A DNA stretch of 64,000 nucleotides, from positions 62,001-126,000 of the forward strand of contig NZ_BJML01000008.1 of assembly GCF_006539145.1 (NCBI RefSeq), in the 5' to 3' direction. A program made the position numbers and the translations under genes. The notes beneath the pieces are model-generated. The model searched no databases. It was given only the letters and a program-made list of their open reading frames with translations, and was not told where the DNA came from. This stretch comes from Microbacterium testaceum (GTDB taxonomy: Bacteria > Actinomycetota > Actinomycetes > Actinomycetales > Microbacteriaceae). The stretch's first letter is position 1; every line of letters begins with the position of its first letter. Below are positions 6,300 to 14,583 of this stretch, one piece after another.

Positions 6300-8866
6300 C
6301 AGGCCTCCTGGGGTGCGAACACGATGTCGGTCACGGTGGTGGTGTCGGCCTCGGCGAACGAGATCGTCTCGATCCGGCCCACGGCGCGCAGGTCGCCCTC
6401 GGCGAGGCGCAGCGCCTCGAGGTGCGGGCCCGACACGGTGAGCGAGGCGACCTTGGTCTTCTGCGAGGCCTTCGCCTCGGTCTTGGCGCGACGGATGCCG
6501 ATCAGCGCGGCGCTCACGGCGGTGAGCACGGCCGGGTCACCCTCGATGCCGAGCGGCTCGGGCCACGCGGCGGTGTGCACCGAGCCCTCTTCGAACCACG
6601 ACCACACCTCTTCGGACGCGAACGACAGCACGGGCGCGAAGAGGCGCACCAGCGTCGACAGGGCCGTGCGCAGCGCGAGGGCCGCCGAAGCCTGGCCCAC
6701 GTCGGTCTGGTCGTACGCGCGCTCCTTGACCAGCTCGAGATAGTCGTCGCAGAAGGTCCAGAAGAACGACTCGGTGATCTCGAGCGCCCGCGCATGGTCG
6801 TAGGCCTCGAACGCGGCGGTGGCGTCGCGCACGACGGCATCCAGCGTCGCGAGCATCGACGCGTCGAGCGCGTGCGTCACCTCGGCACCCTCGGGCACGG
6901 GGAACGACAGCACGAACTTCGCCGCGTTCAGCAGCTTGATCGCGAGGCGCCGGCCGATCTTCACCTGCGTGGGGTTCTGCGGGTCGAACGCCGCGTCGGT
7001 GCCCAAGCGGCTCGACGCCGACCAGTAGCGCACCGCGTCGGAGCCGTGCTGCTTCAGAATGTCTGCGGGCGTGACCACGTTGCCCTTCGACTTCGACATC
7101 TTCTTGCGGTCGGGGTCGACGATGAAGCCCGAGATGGCGGCATCCGACCAGGGGCTCCGGTCGTCTTCGAGGGTGCTGCGCAACATGGTCGAGAAGAGCC
7201 AGGTGCGGATGATGTCCTGTCCCTGCGGGCGCAGGTCGAACGGAGCGACGAGGTTCCACAGCTCCTCGTCGCGCTGCCAGCCGCCGGCCAACTGGGGGGT
7301 GAGCGACGACGTCGCCCACGTGTCGAGGATGTCGCGCTCGGCATCGAAGCCGCCGGGAACGCCCCGCTGGTCCTCGGTGTAGCCCGGGGGCACATCCACC
7401 GTCGGGTCGACGGGCAGCGACGCGAGGTCGGGCGTCAGCACGCGCGAGTAGTCGCGCTCACCGCTGTCGTCGAGGCCGTACCAGACCGGGATCGGCACGC
7501 CGAAGAAGCGCTGACGCGACACGAGCCAGTCGCCGGTGAGCCCGTTGGTCCAGTTCTCGAATCGCACGCGCATGAAGTCGGGATGCCACGACATCTCGCG
7601 ACCGAGCGAGATGAGGCGCTCGCGCAGCTCGGCATCCCGTGCTCCGTTGCGGATGTACCACTGGCGCGTCGACACGATCTCGAGCGGCCGGTCGCCCTTC
7701 TCGAAGAACTTCACGGGATGGGTGAAGGGCTTGGGAGCGCCCTCCATGGCGCCGGACTCCTGCAGCAGCTCGACGATGCGCTTCTTGGCGCTGAACACGG
7801 TCTTGCCCGCGAGCTCGTCGTAGGCCGCCTTCGCGGCATCCGTCACGATCACGTCGGGAGCCTCGGCCACGATCCGCCCGTCTTTGCCGATGATCGTGCG
7901 GTTCGGCAGGTCGAGCTCGCGCCACCAGATGATGTCGGTCACGTCGCCGAAGGTGCAGATCATGGCGATGCCCGAGCCCTTGTCCTTCTGCGCGAGGGGG
8001 TGCGCGAGCACGGGCACCTCGACGTCGAACAGCGGGGTGCGCACGGTCGTGCCGAACAGCGGCTGGTAGCGCTCGTCGTCGGGGTTGGCGACGAGGGCCA
8101 CGCACGCGGGCAGCAGCTCGGGGCGGGTCGTCTCGATGAACACGTCACCCGAGCCGTCGGTCTTGGCGAAGCCCACGCGGTGGTAGGCCGCGGGCTGGTC
8201 GCGATCTTCGAGCTCGGCCTGGGCGATCGCGGAACGGAAGTCCACGTCCCACAGCGTCGGCGCCATCGACTGGTACGCCTCGCCGCGCTCGATGTTGCGC
8301 AGGAACGCCAGCTGGCTCGTGCGGATCGAGTCGTCGGAGATCGTGCGGTAGGTCTGCGTCCAGTCGACGCTCAGGCCCAGCTCGCGGAACAGGTCTTCGA
8401 ACTGCTTCTCGTCTTCGATCGTGAGCTGCTCGCACAGCTCGATGAAGTTGCGGCGGCTGATGGGCACCTGATCGGCGGCCTTGCTGCTCTTGTTGTCGCC
8501 GCCCGCGAACGGCGGGGTGAAGTCGGCGTCGTAGGGGAGCGAGGGGTCGCAGCGCACGCCGTAGTAGTTCTGCACGCGGCGCTCGGTCGGCAGGCCGTTG
8601 TCGTCCCAGCCCATCGGGTAGAACACGGTCTTTCCGCGCATGCGCTCGAAGCGCACCTTCACGTCGGTGTGCGTGAACGAGAACACGTGGCCGATGTGGA
8701 GGCTCCCGGATGCCGTGGGCGGAGGGGTGTCCACGGAGTAGACGCCCTGTCGACCCGCCTCGGCGGCGCGGATCCGGTCGAAGACGTACGTGCCGCGCTC
8801 GTTCCACGCGGCATCCCACTTCTGCTCGAGGCCTTCCAGGGCGGGCTTGTCGGGAATGGTGGCCAT
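6299..8866 (-). CDS. valS: Valine--tRNA ligase
   Basis: An 855-residue class I aminoacyl-tRNA synthetase that charges tRNA-Val. The HIGH motif is HIGH at residues 57-60, and KMSKS lies near residue 588 (KKMSKSKGN). The editing (CP1) domain sits between them, and the anticodon-binding helical domain follows. The start at 8866 (MATIPDKPALEG) is preceded by GAGGAG at a good distance; an upstream ATG at 8929 would add 21 unlikely residues. It is divergent from the ABC importer operon. Confidence 0.96.
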   Translation of the reverse strand: MATIPDKPALEGLEQKWDAAWNERGTYVFDRIRAAEAGRQGVYSVDTPPPTASGSLHIGHVFSFTHTDVKVRFERMRGKTVFYPMGWDDNGLPTERRVQNYYGVRCDPSLPYDADFTPPFAGGDNKSSKAADQVPISRRNFIELCEQLTIEDEKQFEDLFRELGLSVDWTQTYRTISDDSIRTSQLAFLRNIERGEAYQSMAPTLWDVDFRSAIAQAELEDRDQPAAYHRVGFAKTDGSGDVFIETTRPELLPACVALVANPDDERYQPLFGTTVRTPLFDVEVPVLAHPLAQKDKGSGIAMICTFGDVTDIIWWRELDLPNRTIIGKDGRIVAEAPDVIVTDAAKAAYDELAGKTVFSAKKRIVELLQESGAMEGAPKPFTHPVKFFEKGDRPLEIVSTRQWYIRNGARDAELRERLISLGREMSWHPDFMRVRFENWTNGLTGDWLVSRQRFFGVPIPVWYGLDDSGERDYSRVLTPDLASLPVDPTVDVPPGYTEDQRGVPGGFDAERDILDTWATSSLTPQLAGGWQRDEELWNLVAPFDLRPQGQDIIRTWLFSTMLRSTLEDDRSPWSDAAISGFIVDPDRKKMSKSKGNVVTPADILKQHGSDAVRYWSASSRLGTDAAFDPQNPTQVKIGRRLAIKLLNAAKFVLSFPVPEGAEVTHALDASMLATLDAVVRDATAAFEAYDHARALEITESFFWTFCDDYLELVKERAYDQTDVGQASAALALRTALSTLVRLFAPVLSFASEEVWSWFEEGSVHTAAWPEPLGIEGDPAVLTAVSAALIGIRRAKTEAKASQKTKVASLTVSGPHLEALRLAEGDLRAVGRIETISFAEADTTTVTDIVFAPQEA

Positions 8867-9123
8867 AGGGTACTCCTCGAGCGATATGGGCGGCACTGTG
8901 TGAGCGTGCCTGATGGGTGTGGCATCCACGATACCGGGGGTCTCGCGGGAGCGCGCGTCGTGGCGCGCCCTCGCAGATGCGGATGAGCGTCAGGTCTTCG
9001 CAGGCGGGGCGCGGACCCGCCCCCGCTCGCTGTCAGCGCGCGATCGACCGGTGACTTTCCGCACCGGGTACAGGAACCCCGGTAAGCTGAAAGCCTTCCC
9101 ACCAGAGATTCCGAGGTTTCCCC

Positions 9124-10737
9124 ATGCCTTCTTCGCTTTCGCGCCGCGTGCTCTCGGCGGTCGCTGTGGCGGCCGTCGCCGCCCTCTCGCTCTCGGCGTG
9201 CGCGGGGACCGATCCCGCCGCCTCGGGCGACGGCGAGGTGGTCTGGGCGATCGAGGGCGCGAACCTGTCGGCCGGTCACATGGACCCGCAGACCAGCCAG
9301 CTCGACGTCTCCGCCATGGTGCAGCGAGCCGTGCTCGATTCGCTGGTGTTCCAGGAGCCGGACGGCACGTTCTCGCCGTGGCTCGCCGAGTCCTGGGAGG
9401 TCGAGGACGGCGGCGCGAGCTACCTCTTCCGCCTGCGCACCGACGTGACCTTCCACGACGGCACCGTCTTCGACGCCGCCGCGGTCAAGGCGAATTTCGA
9501 CCGCATCGCCAACCCCGACACGGCCTCGGCGCAGGCGGCGAGCATGCTCGGCGGCGACCTGTATGCGGGTACCGACGTGGTCGACGAGCACACCGTCCGC
9601 GTGCGCTTCACCCAACCCTACGCGCCGTTCCTGCAGGCGGCCAGTACGGCTCTGCTCGGCTTCTACTCGCCCGCGGTGCTGTCGACGAAGGCCGACCAGC
9701 TCAAGGCCGGCGGTCCCGACGTCACCGTCGGCACGGGTCCCTTCGAACTCACCGAGTACACGCCCGACCAGGACATCGTCTACACCCGCAACGACGACTA
9801 CGCCTGGGGCCCCGATGGCGGCGGCAAGCCGGCGTTCAAGACCCTCCGCGTCGACATCCTCCCCGAGGCCTCGGTGCGTCTCGGTGCTCTGTCGAGCGGA
9901 CAGGCCGACGTCGTGACCAACCTTCCGCCGAACCTCGTGACGCAGGTCCCGTCCGACGACACCGTCGAGTCCATCGCCTACCCCGGCCTGCCGTACTCGC
10001 TCTTCCTCAACGAGAAGTACGGCGTCTTCGCCGACCAGAAGGTGCGCCAGGCGTTCTCGAAGGCGATCGACGTCGACACCGCCGTGCAGGAGATCTTCTA
10101 CGGCCAGTACCCCCGCGCCTGGAGCATTCTGGGAGCCACCACTCCCGGGTACGACGCGAGCCTCGAGCAGACGTGGCCGTTCGATCAGGCAGCCGCCAAC
10201 GCCCTCCTCGACGAGGCGGGCTGGACGGGGCGCGATGCCGACGGCATCCGGACCAAGAACGGCCAGCGCCTCACCGCGCGCTGGATCGCGTGGACCCCGG
10301 TGCCCGACGATCGTGCGGCACTGGCCAACGCCGTGCAGAGCGACCTCAAAGCCGTCGGCTTCGACCTGCAGCGCGAGGTGCTGGAGCCCGGCGCCTACAA
10401 CGAGCAGTACGGCCCGAAGACCTACGACGTCACCGACTGGGGCTTCTCGGGCGTCGACGCCGATCTGCTGCGCAGCCACCTGGCGACCGACGGTTTCCAG
10501 AACGCCTCGCAAGTGAGCGACCCGGCCATGGACGCTCTGCTCGAGCAGGCCGCCTCGACGACCGACCCGGCCGCCCGTAACGCGATCTACGCACAGGTGC
10601 AGCAGTGGAACGCCCAGCAGGCGGCGATCGTGCCGCTGTACAGTCCCGCGCTGATCAGCGCCGTCACCCCGAAGGTGTCGGGTCTGACGTTCGACCTCTA
10701 CGGTCGCCCGCTCTTCGCGACGGCTTCCGTCGGCTGA
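9124..10737 (+). CDS. ABC transporter substrate-binding lipoprotein, family 5 (peptide/nickel type)
   Basis: A 537-residue extracellular binding protein. It has a lipoprotein signal peptide with lipobox L-S-A-C, modified Cys at residue 26, then the SBP family 5 fold, including YLFRLRTDVTFHDGTVFDA, typical of DppA/OppA proteins. It delivers its ligand, probably an oligopeptide or similar compound, to the permeases encoded next. It opens a four-gene operon; a weak TAAGCT at 9083-9088 may be the -10. The exact substrate cannot be read from the sequence. Confidence 0.92.
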   Translation: MPSSLSRRVLSAVAVAAVAALSLSACAGTDPAASGDGEVVWAIEGANLSAGHMDPQTSQLDVSAMVQRAVLDSLVFQEPDGTFSPWLAESWEVEDGGASYLFRLRTDVTFHDGTVFDAAAVKANFDRIANPDTASAQAASMLGGDLYAGTDVVDEHTVRVRFTQPYAPFLQAASTALLGFYSPAVLSTKADQLKAGGPDVTVGTGPFELTEYTPDQDIVYTRNDDYAWGPDGGGKPAFKTLRVDILPEASVRLGALSSGQADVVTNLPPNLVTQVPSDDTVESIAYPGLPYSLFLNEKYGVFADQKVRQAFSKAIDVDTAVQEIFYGQYPRAWSILGATTPGYDASLEQTWPFDQAAANALLDEAGWTGRDADGIRTKNGQRLTARWIAWTPVPDDRAALANAVQSDLKAVGFDLQREVLEPGAYNEQYGPKTYDVTDWGFSGVDADLLRSHLATDGFQNASQVSDPAMDALLEQAASTTDPAARNAIYAQVQQWNAQQAAIVPLYSPALISAVTPKVSGLTFDLYGRPLFATASVG

Positions 10738-10765
10738 GCCGCCGCGTTTCGGACAGACTGGTCGG

Positions 10766-11743
10766 ATGCCACGTTCTCGCTCGCGCGCCCTGCTGAGGCG
10801 CCTCGGCGGGATCGTGGCATCCGTCGTTCTCGTCCTGTGGGGCGCGGCGACGCTCGCGTTCGTGGCGTTCCGGATCATTCCGGGCGACCCCGTCGACGTC
10901 ATGCTCGGCCCACAGGCGCAGGTGAGTGACGCCGTGAAAGCGGGGATCCGCAGCGATCTCGGCCTGGATCGCCCCGTGCTCGAGCAGTACGCGGCGTTCC
11001 TCGGGCGTCTCGTGCGCGGCGATCTGGGGGAGTCGTACCAGCTGCGCCTCCCCGTGACCGAGGTGATCGGTCGCCAGCTCGGACCCACCCTGCAGCTGAC
11101 GGGACTCGCGCTCGTGATCGCCCTGCTGCTGGCCCTCGCGACGGCGCTGCTCGTGCGTGGGCGTCGGGGTCGGGCGGTGGCCTCGGGCGTCGAGCTCGTC
11201 GTCCTGTCGTCGCCGGTGTTCTGGACGGGGCTCGTGCTGCTGAGCGTCTTCTCGTTCCAGCTCGGGTGGTTCCCGGTGTCGGGAGGGCGGGATGCCGCGT
11301 CGCTCGTGCTGCCGTCGGTGACCCTGGCCCTGCCGGTTGCCGCTCTGCTCTCTCAAGTGCTGCGGGACGGCATCGAAGCGGCCGAGCGCGAGCCGTTCTT
11401 GTTGACGGTCCGCGCCCGCGGCGCTACGCCGCGGCGCGAGACGCTGCGCCACACGCTGCGTCACGCGGGAGCAGGGGGAGTCACACTCGCCGCATACCTC
11501 GTCGGGTCGCTTCTCGGCGGCGCCGTCCTGGTCGAGACGGTCTTCGCGCGGCCCGGCATCGGCCGGGTGACGCTCGCGGCGATCACCGACCGCGATCTTC
11601 CCGTGATCACCGGCGTCATCCTGCTGAGCGCGCTCGTGTTCGTCGTCGTCAACACCCTGGTCGATCTCGTCGTGCCGCTCATCGATCCGCGGTTGCGTGT
11701 CGCCGAGCCGGCACTGGGCGCGAGGGCGGGGGTGCCCGCGTGA
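10766..11743 (+). CDS. ABC transporter permease, DppB/OppB type
   Basis: A 325-residue inner-membrane permease with about six membrane segments. It opens with a segment carrying VVLVLWGAATLAFVAFRIIPGDPV, the hallmark N-terminus of DppB-type permeases. The coupling loop RARGATPRRETLRHTLRHA contacts the ATPase, and the C-terminus has FARPGIG. It lies 28 bases after the binding protein gene and overlaps the next permease by GTGA. Forms the channel together with the next gene product. Confidence 0.93.
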   Translation: MPRSRSRALLRRLGGIVASVVLVLWGAATLAFVAFRIIPGDPVDVMLGPQAQVSDAVKAGIRSDLGLDRPVLEQYAAFLGRLVRGDLGESYQLRLPVTEVIGRQLGPTLQLTGLALVIALLLALATALLVRGRRGRAVASGVELVVLSSPVFWTGLVLLSVFSFQLGWFPVSGGRDAASLVLPSVTLALPVAALLSQVLRDGIEAAEREPFLLTVRARGATPRRETLRHTLRHAGAGGVTLAAYLVGSLLGGAVLVETVFARPGIGRVTLAAITDRDLPVITGVILLSALVFVVVNTLVDLVVPLIDPRLRVAEPALGARAGVPA

Positions 11744-12573
11744 CCGCGCTCGCTCCGCGCACCCGGCCCGGGCGCACCGTCGCGCTATCGATCTCGGGCG
11801 CCGTGCTCGCGGCCATCGCCCTCGCCGCCATCGCCCCGGATCTTCTCGCGACACATGACCCGCTGCTGACCGACGTCCGCTCCGCCCTGCAGCCGCCGAG
11901 CTCCGCGCATTGGTTCGGTACCGACCAGAGCGGGCGTGACGTGTACTCGCGCGTCGTGTTCGGCGCGGGTCGATCGGTGGGGATCGGCCTTCTCGCGACC
12001 GGTCTTGCTCTGTTCGTCGGTGTGATCGCGGGCTCGCTCTCGGCCGTCTCCCCACGCGGCGTCGATGCCGCCGCGATGCGGGTCGTCGACGTCCTCTCGG
12101 CTTTTCCCGAGTTCCTCGTCGCCCTCCTCGTGGTTGCCGTGCTGGGACCGGGGCCGACCAATATCGCCGTGGCCGTGACGATCGCCGCCGTGCCCGTGTA
12201 CATCCGGCTGGCGCGGGCGCAGACCCGCTCCCTCGCCGCGACCGAACACGTCGAGGCAGCGCGCATCATCGGCGTTCCCGCGCTCATCGTGCACGTGCGG
12301 CACGTGCTGCCCGGGGTGTTGGGTGCCGTGAGCGTCCTCGCCACCATCGGTATCGGCACGAGCATCCTCGCGGCGGCGGGCCTCAGCTTCCTGGGCCTCG
12401 GTCCGACCGAACCCACGGCCGAGTGGGGGCTCATGCTCTCGGCGGGCCGCAACCTCCTGCTGCAGGCCCCGTGGGTCGCGGTGTTCCCGGGCCTCGCGAT
12501 CACCGCGACCGTTGTGAGCGTGAGCGTCATCGGTCGCATCGTCCGGGCGCGTTCCGAGGAGCGGGGCGCGTGA
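11740..12573 (+). CDS. ABC transporter permease, DppC/OppC type
   Basis: A 277-residue permease. The motif HWFGTDQSGRDVYSRVVFGA after the first membrane segment is diagnostic of DppC-type subunits; the coupling loop carries VEAARIIG and the C-terminus FLGLGPTEPTAEWG. The GTG start at 11740 overlaps the DppB stop and was chosen because the homologous N-terminal membrane segment starts just after it. Heterodimerises with the upstream permease. Confidence 0.93.
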   Translation: MTALAPRTRPGRTVALSISGAVLAAIALAAIAPDLLATHDPLLTDVRSALQPPSSAHWFGTDQSGRDVYSRVVFGAGRSVGIGLLATGLALFVGVIAGSLSAVSPRGVDAAAMRVVDVLSAFPEFLVALLVVAVLGPGPTNIAVAVTIAAVPVYIRLARAQTRSLAATEHVEAARIIGVPALIVHVRHVLPGVLGAVSVLATIGIGTSILAAAGLSFLGLGPTEPTAEWGLMLSAGRNLLLQAPWVAVFPGLAITATVVSVSVIGRIVRARSEERGA

Positions 12574-14117
12574 GCGGCCTCCGTTTACGCGGTCTGCGCG
12601 TCGATGGCCCCGAAGGTGCGATCGTCCGCGGCCTCGACCTCGATGTCGCGCCGGGGGAGTGCGTCGCGATCGTGGGCGAGTCGGGCGCGGGCAAGTCCAT
12701 GAGCGCGCGCGCCCTGCTGGGGCTCGTTCCCGAGGGTCTGTCCTGGTCGGTGGACGACCTCGAGATCGACGGCCCCTCGGCGCGTTCGCTGACCGAGCGT
12801 CAGTGGCGGTCCCTGCGCGGGCGGCGCATCGCCCTCGTGTCGCAGGACGCTCTCGTCTCGCTGGACCCGCTGCGCCGCGTGGGCGCCGAGGTCGCCGAGC
12901 CGGTGCGCATCCACGAGCCCGCCGTGCGCGGAGACGCCCTCGCGGACCGCGTCCGCGACAGCCTCGACCGAGTGTCGATGTCCGAGCCCGACGAGCGCGC
13001 GCGCCAGTACCCGCACGAGCTCTCCGGCGGGCTGCGTCAGCGCGCCCTGATCGCCTCGGCTCTCTCGGCGAAGCCCGCCGTCCTCGTGACCGACGAACCC
13101 ACCACGGCCCTGGATGCCACGGTGCAGGTCCGCGTGCTCGACCTTGTGCGCCGAATCGCCGACGACGGCGTCGCCGTGGTGTTCATCAGCCACGATCTGG
13201 GGGCCGTCGCCCGGGTGGCCGACCGCGTCGTCGTGATGCACGAAGGACGGGTCGTCGAGACCGGCGTCACGGCCGAGGTGCTGGCATCCCCTCGCGATCC
13301 CGTCACGCGCGAGCTCGTCGCGGCGGTGTCCCACGAGCCGCTCGGTCGAGCCCCCCGCACCGACGCACCGCTCTTCACCGCTCGGAGCGTGACGAAGCGG
13401 TTCGGTGAACGAGTGGCCGTCGACGACGTGTCGTTCGAGGTCCGCCGCGGTCGCACTCTCGCGGTGGTGGGGGAGTCGGGGTCGGGGAAGACGACGCTCG
13501 CGCGTCTCGCGGTCGGTGTGACCGCGGCCGACGCGGGCGCCCTCTCGTTCGAGGGCCGCCCGTGGACGCCCGATGCGGCTCGCGGATCGGACCGCCGCCG
13601 GGTTCAGCTCGTACAGCAGAACCCCTGGGGCGCTCTCGATCCCCGTTGGAGCGTCGGTCGTACCCTGACCGAGGCGGTCGCCGCGGGCGGGGTGCGCCGC
13701 GCAGAGCGGCGCCGGGCGGTCGCCGCTCTGCTGGAGGAGGTCGGGCTGTCTCCGGCGTTCGCCCGCCGTCGGCCCGCGCAGCTGTCGGGTGGACAACGCC
13801 AGCGCGTCGCCATCGCCCGTGCCCTTGCCGTGTCGCCCGACCTGCTGGTCCTGGACGAGCCGGTCTCGGCGCTCGACGCCTCGGTGCGCGCGAAGATCCT
13901 CGATCGTCTTCTCGCCCTCCAGAGCGAGCGCGACCTCGCGATGATCTTCGTCACGCACGACCTCGACATCGTGGCCGCGATCGCCGACGACGTGATCGTG
14001 ATGAAGGATGGGCGCGTCGTGGACTCGGGCACCGTGTCGTGCGTCTTCGCCGCGCCGCGGCATCCGTTCACCCGGGAACTGCTGGCGGCCGCGGGTGTCC
14101 GCCCGCCGGGCGCCTGA
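12570..14117 (+). CDS. Fused peptide-type ABC ATPase (DppD-DppF in one chain)
   Basis: A 515-residue protein with two complete ATPase domains. Domain 1 has Walker A GESGAGKS at residues 36-43 and a signature reading LSGGLRQR, where the usual Gln after SGG is Leu. Domain 2 has Walker A GESGSGKTT and a standard LSGGQRQR, followed by LLVLDEPVSALDASV. The single chain replaces the separate DppD and DppF subunits and powers the permease pair. The GTG start overlaps the DppC stop. Domain 1 may be the less active site, by inference from its altered signature. Confidence 0.92.
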   Translation: MSGLRLRGLRVDGPEGAIVRGLDLDVAPGECVAIVGESGAGKSMSARALLGLVPEGLSWSVDDLEIDGPSARSLTERQWRSLRGRRIALVSQDALVSLDPLRRVGAEVAEPVRIHEPAVRGDALADRVRDSLDRVSMSEPDERARQYPHELSGGLRQRALIASALSAKPAVLVTDEPTTALDATVQVRVLDLVRRIADDGVAVVFISHDLGAVARVADRVVVMHEGRVVETGVTAEVLASPRDPVTRELVAAVSHEPLGRAPRTDAPLFTARSVTKRFGERVAVDDVSFEVRRGRTLAVVGESGSGKTTLARLAVGVTAADAGALSFEGRPWTPDAARGSDRRRVQLVQQNPWGALDPRWSVGRTLTEAVAAGGVRRAERRRAVAALLEEVGLSPAFARRRPAQLSGGQRQRVAIARALAVSPDLLVLDEPVSALDASVRAKILDRLLALQSERDLAMIFVTHDLDIVAAIADDVIVMKDGRVVDSGTVSCVFAAPRHPFTRELLAAAGVRPPGA

Positions 14118-14153
14118 GTCCGCGTTCGCCGGGTTGCGGCCCGAACGGAGGGG

Positions 14154-14213
14154 TCGAGTGTCCAGAACACCCGGACGATACCGGCCCTACGTCCGGGTTT
14201 CTCGGACACTCGA
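14154..14213. repeat. 60-base palindromic repeat, copy 1
   Basis: Outer arms TCGAGTGTCC (14154-14163) / GGACACTCGA (14204-14213) and inner arms ACCCGGACG (14169-14177) / CGTCCGGGT (14190-14198) form a long hairpin with a 12-base loop; AGAA/TTCT between them also pairs, leaving a bulged base on each side. No T-run follows, so it is not a standard terminator, although it could still end the ABC operon. A near-identical copy starts 130 bases downstream. Confidence 0.8.
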
Positions 14214-14283
14214 GGGCAGTTCAGGTCGCGCAGGATGAACAGGACGTTCGGAACATTTGACGCGGCGGGATCCGTGCAGGGGG

Positions 14284-14341
14284 CGAGTGTCCACAACACC
14301 CGGACGACACCGGCCCCGCGTCCGGGTTTCTCGGACACTCG
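14284..14341. repeat. 58-base palindromic repeat, copy 2
   Basis: Same orientation and structure as copy 1, with about 54 of 58 bases identical. Of the four changes, one is just inside the outer arm and three are in the loop region, so both stems are kept. It ends about 40 bases before the -10 of the ileS leader. The 70 bases between the copies (14214-14283) hold no gene I can support. Confidence 0.8.
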
Positions 14342-14382
14342 ATGGTCAAGCATCGACCGCACCGCGCTCCGCGCGGCTGACG

Positions 14383-14583
14383 TAGACTGGGTGCACACGC
14401 ATCGATCCGGCCATCACCGGGGAGCTCGCGGAAGAAACGGGTCCAGGCTCGGAGTAGAACCGCGCGGGGCAGGCCCGTCACAGCCGCAGTGAGAGCGGCG
14501 CCCTCGGAAGATGGCGCAATGCAGGGTGGTACCGCGGCCTGACAGGGTCGTCCCGGCGAGGAGACCTCGACCCGCGGAGTGAC
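14383..14583 (+). promoter_or_regulatory. Isoleucine T-box riboswitch (translational type) with its promoter
   Basis: A -10 box TAGACT at 14383-14388 places the RNA start near 14395. A very short Stem I, CCGG-CCATCA-CCGG at 14407-14420, shows the Ile codon ATC (14413-14415) in its loop as specifier. The conserved T-box AGGGTGGTACCGCGG is at 14523-14537; its TGGT pairs with the 3' end of uncharged tRNA with discriminator A. CCGCGG in the T-box (14532-14537) can also pair with CCGCGG at 14572-14577, which covers the GGAG ribosome site 14576-14579. This fits the actinobacterial ileS T-box class, which opens the ribosome site when tRNA-Ile is uncharged. Confidence 0.93.
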
